Origin: Hoylesella nanceiensis DSM 19126 = JCM 15639
Lineage (GTDB): Bacteria; Bacteroidota; Bacteroidia; Bacteroidales; Bacteroidaceae
Direction: 5' to 3'
Assembly (NCBI RefSeq): GCF_000379965.1
Contig: NZ_KB904327.1
Coordinates: 62,001 to 126,000, forward strand
DNA length: 64,000 bases
In this document: positions 42,508 to 51,508 of the stretch, piece after piece
Numbering within the stretch: position 1 is the stretch's first letter
Layout of the letters: each line of letters opens with the position of its first letter
Program-made: the position numbers and the translations under genes
The notes under the pieces: generated by a model
Databases searched by the model: none
What the model was told of the DNA's origin: nothing
The model's input: only the letters and a program-made list of their open reading frames with translations

Positions 42508-44043
42508 TTATCTTGAAGCATTAAACCCTTCAATAAAGGCATAATGATTATTGTTTATTCTATTACTAATGGCTCTTATCCATAGCTTATGGGTTGCAAT
42601 AAAAATAAGACCGCATATTGTTAATATTATTTCTGTTGTTGTTTCAGAAGCGTTTTTTTGAAGTGTTGTAACGAAAAGAGATGGAATGATGAATAGAAGG
42701 ATACCAATAAGAACTAGCATGTAGTTAGTATTCTTCCAGCCTCTAGTCGTGTTTTTATTGTTTAACTCAATCGTTTGTTTATTAAATAAGGTGAGAAGAA
42801 GTACAAAGAAATATTGAACTCCTGCCGTAAAAAGGGCATATCCGATGATAAAAGCTACACTAATATTGTTCCATCTTGTTGCAATTAAGAGTATTGCAGT
42901 GGGAATGAGGAGCATTGTGGCATATAAAATGTATTTTGCTCTCATGTGTTGATAGATGAAATCTTTATAAGAGAAGAGTACACTATAATAATTTCCTTCA
43001 TACTGCATCATAGTTGATAGGTTGCTAAAACCTATTATTAATAGCGCATAACTGATATAAAAATACTGCTGAAAGCCGTAAGCTGTGTCTTGAGGGAGCG
43101 CAGATAGCAACGCAAAAACAATTGAAAGAATGATTGATAGGGTGATTTTCTTTCGTGGATTCTTGTTTCTTTGAATCTGAAAGAGCTCTAATTGTATGAA
43201 ATGGCGTAGGGAAGTGCCTGATGAAAAAGCGTTTGTTGAACTTATAAGTTGTGTTTCTTTACTATTATCTTGTGTTAGTTGGCTCTCAAATATATAGAAA
43301 TCCACCTTGAAATAGATTGCTATAAGTAGGCAAAAGATAAGTATTTGCAAGAGAATAAAGTAGATAGGGTGAGCAATAAACATGCTACCTATTACTCCAT
43401 AGAATTGAATGAAGTGAGCGACGATATTGCTTTGATTCAATAAACCCACAGAAAGTGCGCCAAGATAAACACAAATTGGGAGCGCAAAAAATAGTCCGTT
43501 GTGATTGAAAAGCGAATGGAATAGGTTATACCAAATGCTGTTTAGCACAACAAAAATATAGAAAGAAAGAAGAAATAGTATAAATGTTGCCACTCCATAA
43601 GTCGGAAGAATGGTGATAATTCCATAAGGAATGGCCATTGCAAAGAATACTTTATCGGTGAACTTAGCTACTGACTGCAGGATTAATGAGAGTATAATAT
43701 CTTTTCTTTTTAATGGACTTAAGAGATAAGGTCTAATCAAATGCGATGTAGATTGTCTCATAAAAAGTCGTCCAAGAAAGTCTATTAGAGAGAAAACGGG
43801 CAGTAATCCAAAGAAAAACTCTATCTCATTTACTTCTATTATTTGCTTTCTGATGAACGATAAGCCCACAGAAAGCAAGCAAATATATGCAAAGAGAAAG
43901 ATTAAACCAAGATAAATAAACCATTTAGCATATCGGTTTTCCTTGTAATCAATAGCTCTTTTAGAGGCAGTTGACTTGTGATTACAAAGAATTCGATATG
44001 CTTTAAATAGTTCGTTTAATCTTTTATAGAGTTCTTTTGTCAT
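42508..44043 (-). CDS. Polytopic membrane protein, ABC-2 permease-like (DUF5687-type)
   Basis: 511 residues with about ten to twelve hydrophobic segments. The layout resembles the DUF5687 group of Bacteroidota ABC-2-like permeases: an N-terminal cytosolic stretch, then YAKWFIYLGLIFLFAYICLLSVG, LIRPYLLSPLKRKDIILSLI, and a middle loop with FIQLELFQIQRNKNPRKK. The match is from general pattern and not decisive. Such permeases usually sit next to an ABC ATPase, but here the neighbours are rlmD (15 bp downstream) and lolA-like/ftsK upstream. The transported substrate is unknown. Confidence 0.65.
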   Translation of the reverse strand: MTKELYKRLNELFKAYRILCNHKSTASKRAIDYKENRYAKWFIYLGLIFLFAYICLLSVGLSFIRKQIIEVNEIEFFFGLLPVFSLIDFLGRLFMRQSTSHLIRPYLLSPLKRKDIILSLILQSVAKFTDKVFFAMAIPYGIITILPTYGVATFILFLLSFYIFVVLNSIWYNLFHSLFNHNGLFFALPICVYLGALSVGLLNQSNIVAHFIQFYGVIGSMFIAHPIYFILLQILIFCLLIAIYFKVDFYIFESQLTQDNSKETQLISSTNAFSSGTSLRHFIQLELFQIQRNKNPRKKITLSIILSIVFALLSALPQDTAYGFQQYFYISYALLIIGFSNLSTMMQYEGNYYSVLFSYKDFIYQHMRAKYILYATMLLIPTAILLIATRWNNISVAFIIGYALFTAGVQYFFVLLLTLFNKQTIELNNKNTTRGWKNTNYMLVLIGILLFIIPSLFVTTLQKNASETTTEIILTICGLIFIATHKLWIRAISNRINNNHYAFIEGFNASR

Positions 44044-44128
44044 TTAGTTGCTCGTTTACCAGTTTGTCTTCCAAAGAGAGAGGCAGATGAGTTGTCCTCT
44101 CAAAGAAAAGCAATAAAGGTGTGTAAGC

Positions 44129-44758
44129 TTATCTTAAATCGATTACTTCCGCTGTAGGGAAGTCCTTAGAGTTAAATGTAAACGCTTTATCGGCAATGTT
44201 TCTAGCTTGGAAATTGCTAATAGAAATTGTTGTCCATGCGTTATTTTGTAAGAATTTTACAACAGAAGGAACATATGAATGCTTGTTGATTGTGATGTAA
44301 AGTTCTTTCAAAGTATGAGCAGCATCAGTTGCTTTTAGATGTACTTTATAGTCTGTTTTCGTTGCAGTGTAATCTAATTTATATCCTTTTTTATATAAAT
44401 TGATAAACGCATAAGGGTTCATTGAAGCCTGCTTAGCAGCATTTGGCTTAGTGATATTTACCTCATTGTTGTTCTTTAGATAAGTCCATTGAGTTGTTCC
44501 ATCATACCAAATGGTTGCTTGTGTAGTGGAAGCACAGAACTTATTCTTTTTAATTGAGATGTTTCCACTTGTACTTATGCCAGCAGTTGATGACACTTTA
44601 AAGTTAGCATGCACGCCACTTGGTGCACCAACAACAACCGAAGTCTTGTCTAATATCTCACGAGCTTTCTTCTCATTTTGTGCATAAGTCTTTCCAAAAG
44701 CAAAGAAAGCGAGTGAAAAGACCATGATAAGTGTTTTTAGAGTATGTATCTTTTTCAT
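44129..44758 (-). CDS. LolA-like outer membrane lipoprotein carrier
   Basis: 209 residues. Signal peptide (MKKIHTLKTLIMVFSLAFFAFGKTYA) then a LolA-type half barrel: ILDKTSVVVGAPSGVHANFKVS, SISTSGNISIKKNKFCAST and GTTQWTYLKNNNEVNITKPN. It would carry lipoproteins across the periplasm to the outer membrane. It follows ftsK by 12 bp; the ftsK-lolA pairing recurs in Bacteroidota and in other phyla. A LolC/E-type permease at the left edge of the window might be its inner membrane partner. Confidence 0.85.
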   Translation of the reverse strand: MKKIHTLKTLIMVFSLAFFAFGKTYAQNEKKAREILDKTSVVVGAPSGVHANFKVSSTAGISTSGNISIKKNKFCASTTQATIWYDGTTQWTYLKNNNEVNITKPNAAKQASMNPYAFINLYKKGYKLDYTATKTDYKVHLKATDAAHTLKELYITINKHSYVPSVVKFLQNNAWTTISISNFQARNIADKAFTFNSKDFPTAEVIDLR

Positions 44759-44770
44759 GTTAATAATGAT

Positions 44771-47209
44771 TTATGATCGTATTTTTGCCAATAAAATATT
44801 CAAAGAATTCTCGTCAGTAATGAGCACATCTCTTGGCTTACTACCTTGTGCTTCGCCCACAATTCCAGCCGCTTGTAATTGATCCATGAGTCTACCTGCT
44901 CTGTTGTAGCCAATAGAGAAGCGCCTTTGAATCATACTTGTCGAGCCTTGTTGTGAAATAACAATAGCATGTGCAGCCTCTTCAAAGAATGGGTCTAGGT
45001 TTTGAATGTCACTATTTCCATTTCCAATTCCACCCACTTGTGCTTCTGTTTTAGGTTCAGGAAGCTCTAAAGGAGCCTGTGGTCCAGGCTGTTCTGCAAT
45101 GTATTTGTTTACAACTTCAATCTCAGGAGTATCAACAAAGGCACATTGTACACGCACAGGTTGATTTCCATCGAGTATAAGCATATCACCTCTGCCAATC
45201 AATTGGTTTGCTCCCGATTGGTCAAGAATTGTTCTTGAGTCGGTCATAGAACTAACTTTGAAAGCCATTCTACCTGGGAAGTTGGCCTTAATGCTACCTG
45301 TAATGATGTTAGCTGTAGGTCTTTGAGTTGCAATAATCATGTGAATACCAACCGCACGAGCCAACTGTGCAATACGAGTAATGGGCAATTCAATCTCTTT
45401 TCCTGCTGTCATTATCAAGTCACCATACTCGTCTATGATCACAACAACATAAGGCATGTATTCGTGACCTTTAGTTAAATCGAGTTGATGGTTAACGAAT
45501 TTCTGATTATACTCCTTGATATTACGAGCACCAGCAATCTTAAGTAGGTCGTATCTAGCGTCCATTAAGGTTGTTAAGCTATTCAGAGTGTTTACCACTT
45601 TCGTAACATCTGTAATGATAGGTTCATCTTCATTGCCCGCAACGGTTGCCATAAAGTGGTCTGCAATAGGTGCATATACACTAAATTCAACCTTCTTTGG
45701 GTCTACAAGAACAATCTTCAATTCATTGGGATGCTTCTTGTATAGGAGCGAAGTGATGATGGTATTCAAACCAACAGATTTACCTTGACCTGTTGCACCG
45801 GCAACCAATAGGTGAGGAATCTTCGCTAAGTCTACCATATATACCTCGTTAGTGATGGTCTTTCCAATAGCAAGTGGAAGATCCATAGTTGTTTCTTGGA
45901 ACTTCTTTGAATTCAAAATGCTTTCCATCGAAACGATGTTTGCCTTCTTGTTGGGCACCTCAATACCGATAGTTCCTTTGCCAGGAATAGGTGCAATGAT
46001 ACGAATTCCGAGAGCAGAGAGGCTTAAAGCAATATCATCTTCAAGGTTTCTGATCTTCGAAATACGAACACCTTCGGCAGGAGTAATCTCGTATAGTGTG
46101 ATAGTAGGACCCACAGTTGCTTTGATCTCTCGAATAGCTACGCCGAAACTATTAAGCACTTCAACAATTCTTGCATTGTTTGCTTTGATCTCGTCCATAT
46201 CAACTTGAGGCTTACCGTCGTTATCGTATTTCTTAAGTAAGCTCAAAGTTGGGTATTTATAGCGTGTGAAAGGCTCCTTAGGGTTGATTGGAGTCTTCAT
46301 AATTTCTTCAATAGTAAGTTTCGAGCCCTTAGCTTCTTCAGTTTTAGACGCCACCTCAACGGTTAAAATGTCTTCTTTTTCAGCTGGCTCAGGTTTTTCT
46401 TTTGGAGTAGGAGTAGGGGTTATTTCAGGCGAAAGCATCACAGTTTCGGCTGGCTCTTCCTCTCTTATTTCTTCTTTAATAGGCTCTTCTACCACTGGCT
46501 CTACAATAGGTTCAGTCTTAACTTGTTCTGCAACCTTCTCCTCTGGTTCATTGTTTGTAACAGTGAAACGAATTCTATCAGTTAAGAACTTCACAGGGTT
46601 CAAAAGCTTTCTAATGATGTTGATGGTTTCAGAGGTGAGGTATGTAAGGAAAGCAATGGCAGTAATGAGCAACAAAGCGATAAGACCTGGGGTGCCAATT
46701 ACATTCTCAATGTGTTGAACACAAAACAAACCATGTCCTCCACCGGGGTTAAATACCTGGTCACCCATCACTGGTGTTAAGAATTTTGATAAGGTAATAG
46801 AACTCCAAATCATAGTGAGAGAACATCCAAGGAACCATTTCCAAAGGCTAATTCTGTACACTTTCATCATTTTAAGTCCTATAAGTATAAAGAAAAAAGG
46901 AATGATGAAAGCAGCTAAACCAAATTCTTTAGTGATGAAGTAATAAGACAATATGGCTCCAAGACTACGGCATTTGTTTTGAAACAAATCGTCGTTATTC
47001 AACCATTCGCCTGGTCTTAAGTCTTCTAATATGCTTTGATCTGCTTTACCTGTATAAAAATAAGATACAAAAGCGATTAATAATACAATAGAACAAACAA
47101 CAAAAAAGAGACCTATAATGAAGTCCACTTTTTCATTGTTGATAATGTTTTGAAGCCCCATTGCTTCGCTTATATTTTGTGGTTTCTTATCAACCTTTTT
47201 CTTTGCCAT
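44771..47209 (-). CDS. ftsK: DNA translocase FtsK/SpoIIIE
   Basis: 812 residues. Four membrane helices in the first 195, then a Pro/Glu-rich linker (about 220-290, EEPIKEEIREEEPAETV). The motor domain follows with Walker A GATGQGKSVG (471-480) and the Walker B region VVVIIDEYGDLI, then ATQRPTANIITGSIKANFPGRMAFKVSS. The C-terminal gamma winged helix (SMIQRRFSIGYNRAGRLMDQL) reads polar KOPS-like sites. It pumps DNA at the division septum. It has its own -7 element (TATTTTTG) and shares a 50-bp-scale divergent region with the exonuclease gene. Confidence 0.96.
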   Translation of the reverse strand: MAKKKVDKKPQNISEAMGLQNIINNEKVDFIIGLFFVVCSIVLLIAFVSYFYTGKADQSILEDLRPGEWLNNDDLFQNKCRSLGAILSYYFITKEFGLAAFIIPFFFILIGLKMMKVYRISLWKWFLGCSLTMIWSSITLSKFLTPVMGDQVFNPGGGHGLFCVQHIENVIGTPGLIALLLITAIAFLTYLTSETINIIRKLLNPVKFLTDRIRFTVTNNEPEEKVAEQVKTEPIVEPVVEEPIKEEIREEEPAETVMLSPEITPTPTPKEKPEPAEKEDILTVEVASKTEEAKGSKLTIEEIMKTPINPKEPFTRYKYPTLSLLKKYDNDGKPQVDMDEIKANNARIVEVLNSFGVAIREIKATVGPTITLYEITPAEGVRISKIRNLEDDIALSLSALGIRIIAPIPGKGTIGIEVPNKKANIVSMESILNSKKFQETTMDLPLAIGKTITNEVYMVDLAKIPHLLVAGATGQGKSVGLNTIITSLLYKKHPNELKIVLVDPKKVEFSVYAPIADHFMATVAGNEDEPIITDVTKVVNTLNSLTTLMDARYDLLKIAGARNIKEYNQKFVNHQLDLTKGHEYMPYVVVIIDEYGDLIMTAGKEIELPITRIAQLARAVGIHMIIATQRPTANIITGSIKANFPGRMAFKVSSMTDSRTILDQSGANQLIGRGDMLILDGNQPVRVQCAFVDTPEIEVVNKYIAEQPGPQAPLELPEPKTEAQVGGIGNGNSDIQNLDPFFEEAAHAIVISQQGSTSMIQRRFSIGYNRAGRLMDQLQAAGIVGEAQGSKPRDVLITDENSLNILLAKIRS

Positions 47210-47233
47210 CTTTCTTTACTTTAAATTTAACTG

Positions 47234-47241
47234 CAAAAATA
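47234..47241 (-). promoter_or_regulatory. Candidate -7 element of ftsK
   Basis: CAAAAATA on the plus strand, TATTTTTG on the minus strand, 25 bp before the ATG. Confidence 0.45.
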
Positions 47242-47284
47242 GCGTAAAAAACTAAGAAATGGCCATTTTATCGCAAGTTTTTTC

Positions 47285-47292
47285 TAATTTTG
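47285..47292 (+). promoter_or_regulatory. Candidate -7 element of the 3'-5' exonuclease gene
   Basis: TAATTTTG, 27 bp before ATG 47319. It excludes the upstream in-frame ATG at 47259. Confidence 0.45.
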
Positions 47293-47318
47293 CAAAATGT
47301 TATTGGTATCATAAAATA

Positions 47319-47969
47319 ATGAAAAAAGTAATATATAACAAAATAGATAAACGCATACTATCAACGTTACCCCCAGTTAATTTTACAGGAAAGATAATTG
47401 TTATTCAAGGAGAACAAGAGGCAGAAAAGGCGGTTGAATATTTAATGCAGCAAGAGATTCTAGGTGTAGACACCGAAACTCGCCCTTCGTTTAGTAAGGG
47501 TGTAACACATAAAGTTTCGCTTCTTCAAGTTGCATCACGTGATATTTGTTTCTTATTTCGCCTTAATATGATAGGCTTACCCGATTGTTTGATAAGATTG
47601 TTAGAGAACAATCATATCCCAATGATTGGTCTTTCGTGGAATGATGACTTATTAGCACTACGCAAGCGCAGAGAGTTTAAACCAGGACATTTTATTGATT
47701 TGCAGAAAATTGTAGGTGCAATAGGTATTGAAGACCTAAGTTTACAAAAACTTTATGCCAATGTTTTTGGTGAAAAAATAAGCAAACGACAACGTTTATC
47801 GAATTGGGATCACGAAGTTTTAAATGACAAACAAAAGACTTATGCTGCCATTGATGCATGGGCTTGTATTCAACTTTATGAAGAAATAGCACGTCTCATC
47901 ACCACAAATGACTATCATTTTGAGATGATTGATGAGCCAGAAGTAACCGAAAAGCATTTAGAAGAATAA
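47319..47969 (+). CDS. RNase D-like 3'-5' exonuclease
   Basis: 216 residues. DEDD exonuclease fold: the first Asp and Glu are in LGVDTETRPSF, the second Asp in GLSWNDDLLAL and the last Asp in TYAAIDAWACIQLYEEI, so the catalytic set looks complete (DEDDy, with Tyr in KTYAAIDAW). No HRDC domain follows, so it is the short form. It trims RNA or DNA ends; the substrate is unknown. I chose ATG 47319 (MKKVIYNKIDKR) because the promoter element lies between this and the 47259 ATG. Confidence 0.87.
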   Translation: MKKVIYNKIDKRILSTLPPVNFTGKIIVIQGEQEAEKAVEYLMQQEILGVDTETRPSFSKGVTHKVSLLQVASRDICFLFRLNMIGLPDCLIRLLENNHIPMIGLSWNDDLLALRKRREFKPGHFIDLQKIVGAIGIEDLSLQKLYANVFGEKISKRQRLSNWDHEVLNDKQKTYAAIDAWACIQLYEEIARLITTNDYHFEMIDEPEVTEKHLEE

Positions 47970-47980
47970 TAGAACAACTG

Positions 47981-48011
47981 GCAAAAACATCTTGTTTTTG
48001 TTCTTTTATGA
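47981..48011 (+). terminator. Terminator of the exonuclease gene
   Basis: CAAAAACA (47982-47989) pairs with TGTTTTTG (47993-48000) around a 3-base loop, followed by TTCTTTTAT. Confidence 0.6.
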
Positions 48012-48318
48012 TGATTAGTTTAATGCTGTTTTTAGATTATAATACTGCTCTCGAAAAATAATTTATAGAGAGTTGATTTTTAATAAGGAGGATAACGAAT
48101 TTAGAGAAGTATTGCTTGGAGATACTACGTAATTATACTTTGATTTTATGTGATTGCTATTATATTTATAATAACTTGATAATCATATTCTATATGTTTT
48201 ATAGTAAAGTTTATATTTGACTATTTTTGAGGTAGATATTATTATACATTCTCTTTTGTTTTTATTCAGCTTAGGTGGTGATGTTGATGTATTATACATC
48301 TTGCTACATACCTTTTCT

Positions 48319-48350
48319 TTTGCACTTTCTTTCTTGCTGATTTAATTTTG
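48319..48350 (+). promoter_or_regulatory. Promoter of a candidate small membrane protein gene
   Basis: TTTG (48319-48322), a 20-bp spacer and TAATTTTG (48343-48350), a full match to the Bacteroidota consensus, in a region with no longer ORF. Confidence 0.5.
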
Positions 48351-48413
48351 TATTGCGAAAGTTGCATATCAACCATTTTATTAGAAACCAATAGCAAAGA
48401 AATAAGGAGGTAA

Positions 48414-48554
48414 ATGATGCAAAGTACATTTCTTTTCAAAGTTGTTCTCCAAGTTAAGAATAGAGTCTTTGTGCTTTGTACTGTTACTTTTTATCTCTTC
48501 TTTTATTACTGTTTGTTTCTTTTGCCAATCTCTAATGAGTGTCTTTCTTTATGA
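48414..48554 (+). CDS. Candidate 46-residue single-pass membrane peptide
   Basis: The ORF MMQSTFLFKVVLQVKNR is followed by a hydrophobic segment of about 22 residues (VFVLCTVTFYLFFYYCLFLL) and a short tail PISNECLSL. It has a strong Shine-Dalgarno sequence (AAGGAGG at 48404-48410, 3 bp before the ATG), rare in Bacteroidota. A consensus promoter lies 64 bp upstream of the ATG and a hairpin follows. Length and build recall small membrane regulators or type I toxins, but I see no antisense RNA promoter. T-rich DNA encodes hydrophobic residues by chance, so this needs proof of expression. Confidence 0.4.
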   Translation: MMQSTFLFKVVLQVKNRVFVLCTVTFYLFFYYCLFLLPISNECLSL

Positions 48555-48581
48555 ATCTCTCTTTGAGAATAGTATAAAAAT

Positions 48582-48612
48582 AAAGAAATAGCAACGAGAA
48601 TATTTCTTTATC
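48582..48612 (+). terminator. Hairpin after the small membrane ORF
   Basis: AAAGAAATA pairs with TATTTCTTT around a loop of about 8 bases. The T-tract after it is weak. Confidence 0.4.
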
Positions 48613-48651
48613 TAAATCCTTTGTAGTGCTATAGAATTACTTCCTATATCT

Positions 48652-48739
48652 TTTTGCAGTGCTTTTACCTTTCAATAGCACTGCTTTTAGGGTGTAATAG
48701 CATTGCTTTTATCGTGCAAACTCATTGCTTTTTCATTAT
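48652..48739. repeat. 22-bp dyad array G (four units)
   Basis: Cores CAGTGC, CACTGC, CATTGC and CATTGC start at 48657, 48679, 48701 and 48723, exactly 22 bp apart. All four units carry TTTT after the core. Confidence 0.82.
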
Positions 48740-48809
48740 AAAGAGTTTATTTTTCTGTGTTAACTCAATCAGAATAACTTTGTTTTACTTTTAAAAATCA
48801 ATGTTCATG

Positions 48810-48840
48810 TTGGTGATATAGGCTTAATTCTCTATATTTG
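48810..48840 (+). promoter_or_regulatory. Promoter of the winged-helix protein gene
   Basis: TTG (48810-48812), a 20-bp spacer and TATATTTG (48833-48840). Leader about 25 nt. Confidence 0.6.
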
Positions 48841-48870
48841 TAGAGCTTTTTAGAAAGGAAAATAGTTGTA

Positions 48871-49905
48871 ATGAATCCGATATTAATTAGACAACTCAAT
48901 CAAAATCTTATTTGTTCTGAGTTTACATCGCCCGAAGAAGTGGTGGACTATATGGGTGCAATGCAAGCTCAAGATAGTCGAATGATGCGTTGGGCGGTAG
49001 CAATGAGAACCCAAAAGCCATCAATGTCGGTATTTAAGAAAGCATTTGATGACGGAAATATAATTAGATTGCACCTTATGCGAGGTACTTGGCAATTGGT
49101 TTCGGCTGAAAATTATTGGTGGTTATTAGACCTGTTTGCGCCAAGAGCCATCTCGGTTATAAAGGGTTGGGTGCGGAGTAATAAAATCGAGATATCGGAA
49201 AAAGAGTTGATGAAGATACGAGAAATTATTGCTCTGGAAGCAGAAGATAAAGGGTTTGTTACCAAAGAAGATATTGTAAGGGCTTTAAAAGCGAAAGATA
49301 TTGAGCTAAACGATAGGTGTTTGAGTTATCATATTCGTTTAGCTGAATTGGCAGGAACTATTTGTAGTGGTGAATTATTGCCCAATAAAACCACCTATGC
49401 ACTTGCTTCTAATAGAATTAAGCTTACTAATTCAATAGAAAGAGATGAGGCTTTGAAGCGAATAGCTCGCTTATACTTTAAAAGTAGACAGCCTGCAACA
49501 TTCGAAGACTTTGTTTGGTGGTCGGGATTAACTATAACTGATTGTCGAAAAGCTATCCATCTTTTGGGAGACTACCTACATAAACAAGAGCTCTTTGGAG
49601 AGGAGTTTTATTTAACGGAGGATTGTAAAGTGCATAGTTCGTATCAAGAGGAATACCAATTGATTCCATCTTATGATGAATATCTCATAAGTTATAAGAG
49701 TCGCCATTTAGTTTTATCTTCAGAATACAAGCATAAAGCTCACAATAATAATGGAATATTTCAGCCAATAATAGCGCACCAGGGTGTTATATGTGGTAAT
49801 TGGAGTCCTAATTCAGATGATTTACAACCTACATTCTTTCTTGAGGAGCATAGTGGAAACCTGAGAAAAGAAATCGATAGATATAAAAACTTTCTTTTAA
49901 AATGA
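48871..49905 (+). CDS. Winged-helix DNA-binding domain protein (HTH_42/AlkX-like)
   Basis: 344 residues. Matches the winged-helix DNA-binding family PF06224: IRQLNQNLICSEFTSPEEVVDYMGAMQAQDSRMMRWAVAMRT, then HLMRGTWQLVSAENYWWLLDL and later TFEDFVWWSGLT and LIPSYDEYLISYKSR. Members of this family include AlkZ-type DNA glycosylases that unhook crosslinks, which use a QxQ or QxD motif; here the segment AMQAQDSR (QAQD) fits that motif. So a DNA glycosylase role is plausible but unproved. Monocistronic, with its own promoter and terminator. Confidence 0.8.
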   Translation: MNPILIRQLNQNLICSEFTSPEEVVDYMGAMQAQDSRMMRWAVAMRTQKPSMSVFKKAFDDGNIIRLHLMRGTWQLVSAENYWWLLDLFAPRAISVIKGWVRSNKIEISEKELMKIREIIALEAEDKGFVTKEDIVRALKAKDIELNDRCLSYHIRLAELAGTICSGELLPNKTTYALASNRIKLTNSIERDEALKRIARLYFKSRQPATFEDFVWWSGLTITDCRKAIHLLGDYLHKQELFGEEFYLTEDCKVHSSYQEEYQLIPSYDEYLISYKSRHLVLSSEYKHKAHNNNGIFQPIIAHQGVICGNWSPNSDDLQPTFFLEEHSGNLRKEIDRYKNFLLK

Positions 49906-49911
49906 TGAGAT

Positions 49912-49972
49912 GAGGCATTCTATCTTCATTTTTATTATAAGGTTTTAGAGGAAGATAGAATGCTCTTTTTCT
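49912..49972 (+). terminator. Terminator of the winged-helix protein gene
   Basis: GAGGCATTCTATCTTC pairs with GAAGATAGAATGCTC (49951-49965) with one bulge, around a 23-base loop, then TTTTTCTT. Confidence 0.75.
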
Positions 49973-50002
49973 TGCTTCATTCGTTATAATTCACTAACTT
50001 TG
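49972..50002 (+). promoter_or_regulatory. Promoter of the SGNH hydrolase gene
   Basis: TTG (49972-49974), a 20-bp spacer and TAACTTTG (49995-50002). The ATG is at 50218, so the leader is about 205 nt. Confidence 0.55.
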
Positions 50003-50217
50003 AAACAGAATTGTTACATCTGTTGCAAGCACCTACATAGCATATCGATGTTTTGTAGTGTATAAATATATAAGTATTTTAGATTAATTCTGTTTTGTAA
50101 GGAGCTTATAATTTTATACTTATCAATCCTTTTGAGGGCATTTAAACCAATTATAGAATCACACTAATGGTTGAAGAATATCGTTTTTAGAATCCTAAAA
50201 ATCAATAAAGAAGAAGT

Positions 50218-51312
50218 ATGCAGCAATATTTAAAAGCAAAAGTCCTTTTTATTTTCATCTTATTATTTACAATACAGGCAAATGGTCAGTCGTTTACATG
50301 GCATAAACCGTTACAAGAAAGTAATTATGTTGTTAATGGAAGGGCCTGGAACGAAGAACTAAAGAGCAACTATGCACGCTTACCTGAGCGTTTTAAAGCA
50401 ATTGTTCCGGCTAAAATTTGGAACCTTTCGGCTAACTCAGCAGGGCTAACAATCAGGTTCTTTACCAACTCACGCAATCTGCAAGTAAAATATACCATTG
50501 TAAAAGCAAATCAATTGCCTAATATGTCTCGCCTAAATCAAGAGGGAGTGGATCTTTATGCCACTAATAAAAGTGGAAAAACACATTGGATTGGTAATCA
50601 CATGCAATGGAATTGGGGCGATACACTTAGTTTTACTTTTAGAGATTTAGAAACAAAAGAAGGAACTTACGAATTATATTTACCTCCTTATAGCACTGTG
50701 ACAAGTTTGAAGATAGGTAGTGATAAAGGTGCTATATTTCGCTTTCTGCCTGTAACTAATGAAAAACCTGTTGTTATTTATGGCTCTTCTATCGTTCAAG
50801 GTGCATCTCCTTCTCGTCCTGGACTTACATGGACCAATACGCTTAAACGCCTAACTGGATACAATATAGTGAATATGGGGTTCAGTGGGTCGTGCTTAAT
50901 GGAACCCGCTTTGTTTGATGCTTTGAGCGAGATCGATGCAAGATGCTTTGTTATAGACCCTATTCCCAATAGTTATCGTTTAACAGATGAAGAGATAGTA
51001 AGTCGACTTCGTTATGGAATTCTTCGTTTGCGTAGTAAAAGTAAAGCACCCATTCTTGTGTCAGAGAGCTATCCACAGATAGATATAGTCTTTAATCCTC
51101 ATGCAGAAGATCGTATGCGTGCAGCAAATAAGGTTTTATTTGAAGCTGTAAAGCAATTGCAGAAAGAAGGAGTAAGCAGACTTTATTATCAATTTAGTAA
51201 GGAAATAGAATTTGTTGAAGACGCTATGATTGAAGCAAAGCACCCTAATGACATTGGATGTGTGGCTTATGCAAAAGCTTATCAAAGAACGCTTAGAAAA
51301 ATTCTACGTTAA
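50218..51312 (+). CDS. Exported SGNH/GDSL-type hydrolase
   Basis: 364 residues. Signal peptide (KVLFIFILLFTIQANGQS), then an N-terminal beta-sandwich (about 25-180) typical of Bacteroidota SGNH carbohydrate esterases. The catalytic Ser is in VVIYGSSIVQGASPSRPG (GSS in place of GDS), block III Asn/Gly lies in NMGFSGSCLMEP and the Asp-His pair appears as KHPNDIG near the end. It would deacylate glycans in the periplasm or outside; the substrate is unknown. It has a long leader but no neighbour in the operon. Confidence 0.85.
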   Translation: MQQYLKAKVLFIFILLFTIQANGQSFTWHKPLQESNYVVNGRAWNEELKSNYARLPERFKAIVPAKIWNLSANSAGLTIRFFTNSRNLQVKYTIVKANQLPNMSRLNQEGVDLYATNKSGKTHWIGNHMQWNWGDTLSFTFRDLETKEGTYELYLPPYSTVTSLKIGSDKGAIFRFLPVTNEKPVVIYGSSIVQGASPSRPGLTWTNTLKRLTGYNIVNMGFSGSCLMEPALFDALSEIDARCFVIDPIPNSYRLTDEEIVSRLRYGILRLRSKSKAPILVSESYPQIDIVFNPHAEDRMRAANKVLFEAVKQLQKEGVSRLYYQFSKEIEFVEDAMIEAKHPNDIGCVAYAKAYQRTLRKILR

Positions 51313-51508
51313 ATCTTTCTCTTTGTTTCATTAAAAACTCTATTGAATTCTTCACCTTTTATATAATAGAAGAAATAGAATTAGCGAAAAAGGAAAAGAA
51401 AACTCTTTTGAGATAAGATTGTTGTGACTTAGATATTTAATATTCATTATTTCGTGTAAAAAGAGAAAATAAATAGAAAACTTTATGTCGTTTGTCAGAA
51501 AATATTAA

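Larger units (their letters stand above)
47970..48413. other. AT-rich gap after the exonuclease gene
   Basis: Holds a terminator at 47981 and two degenerate, in-phase dyad units (TAATGC at 48021, TACTGC at 48043). Then nothing clear until the promoter at 48319. Confidence 0.55.
48555..48870. other. Gap with hairpin, repeat array G and promoter
   Basis: Holds the small-ORF hairpin, array G and the promoter of the winged-helix gene. No ORF seen. Confidence 0.6.

Noticed and set aside
46266-46718. A 150-residue plus-strand ORF with Ser/Gly/Val repeats
   Set aside because: It is the antisense of the Pro/Glu-rich linker and membrane region of ftsK, a usual source of long shadow frames.
47970-48413. 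tRNA or riboswitch in the AT-rich gap
   Set aside because: No cloverleaf-like arms, TPsiC-like loop or CCA end, and no structured conserved segment visible by eye.
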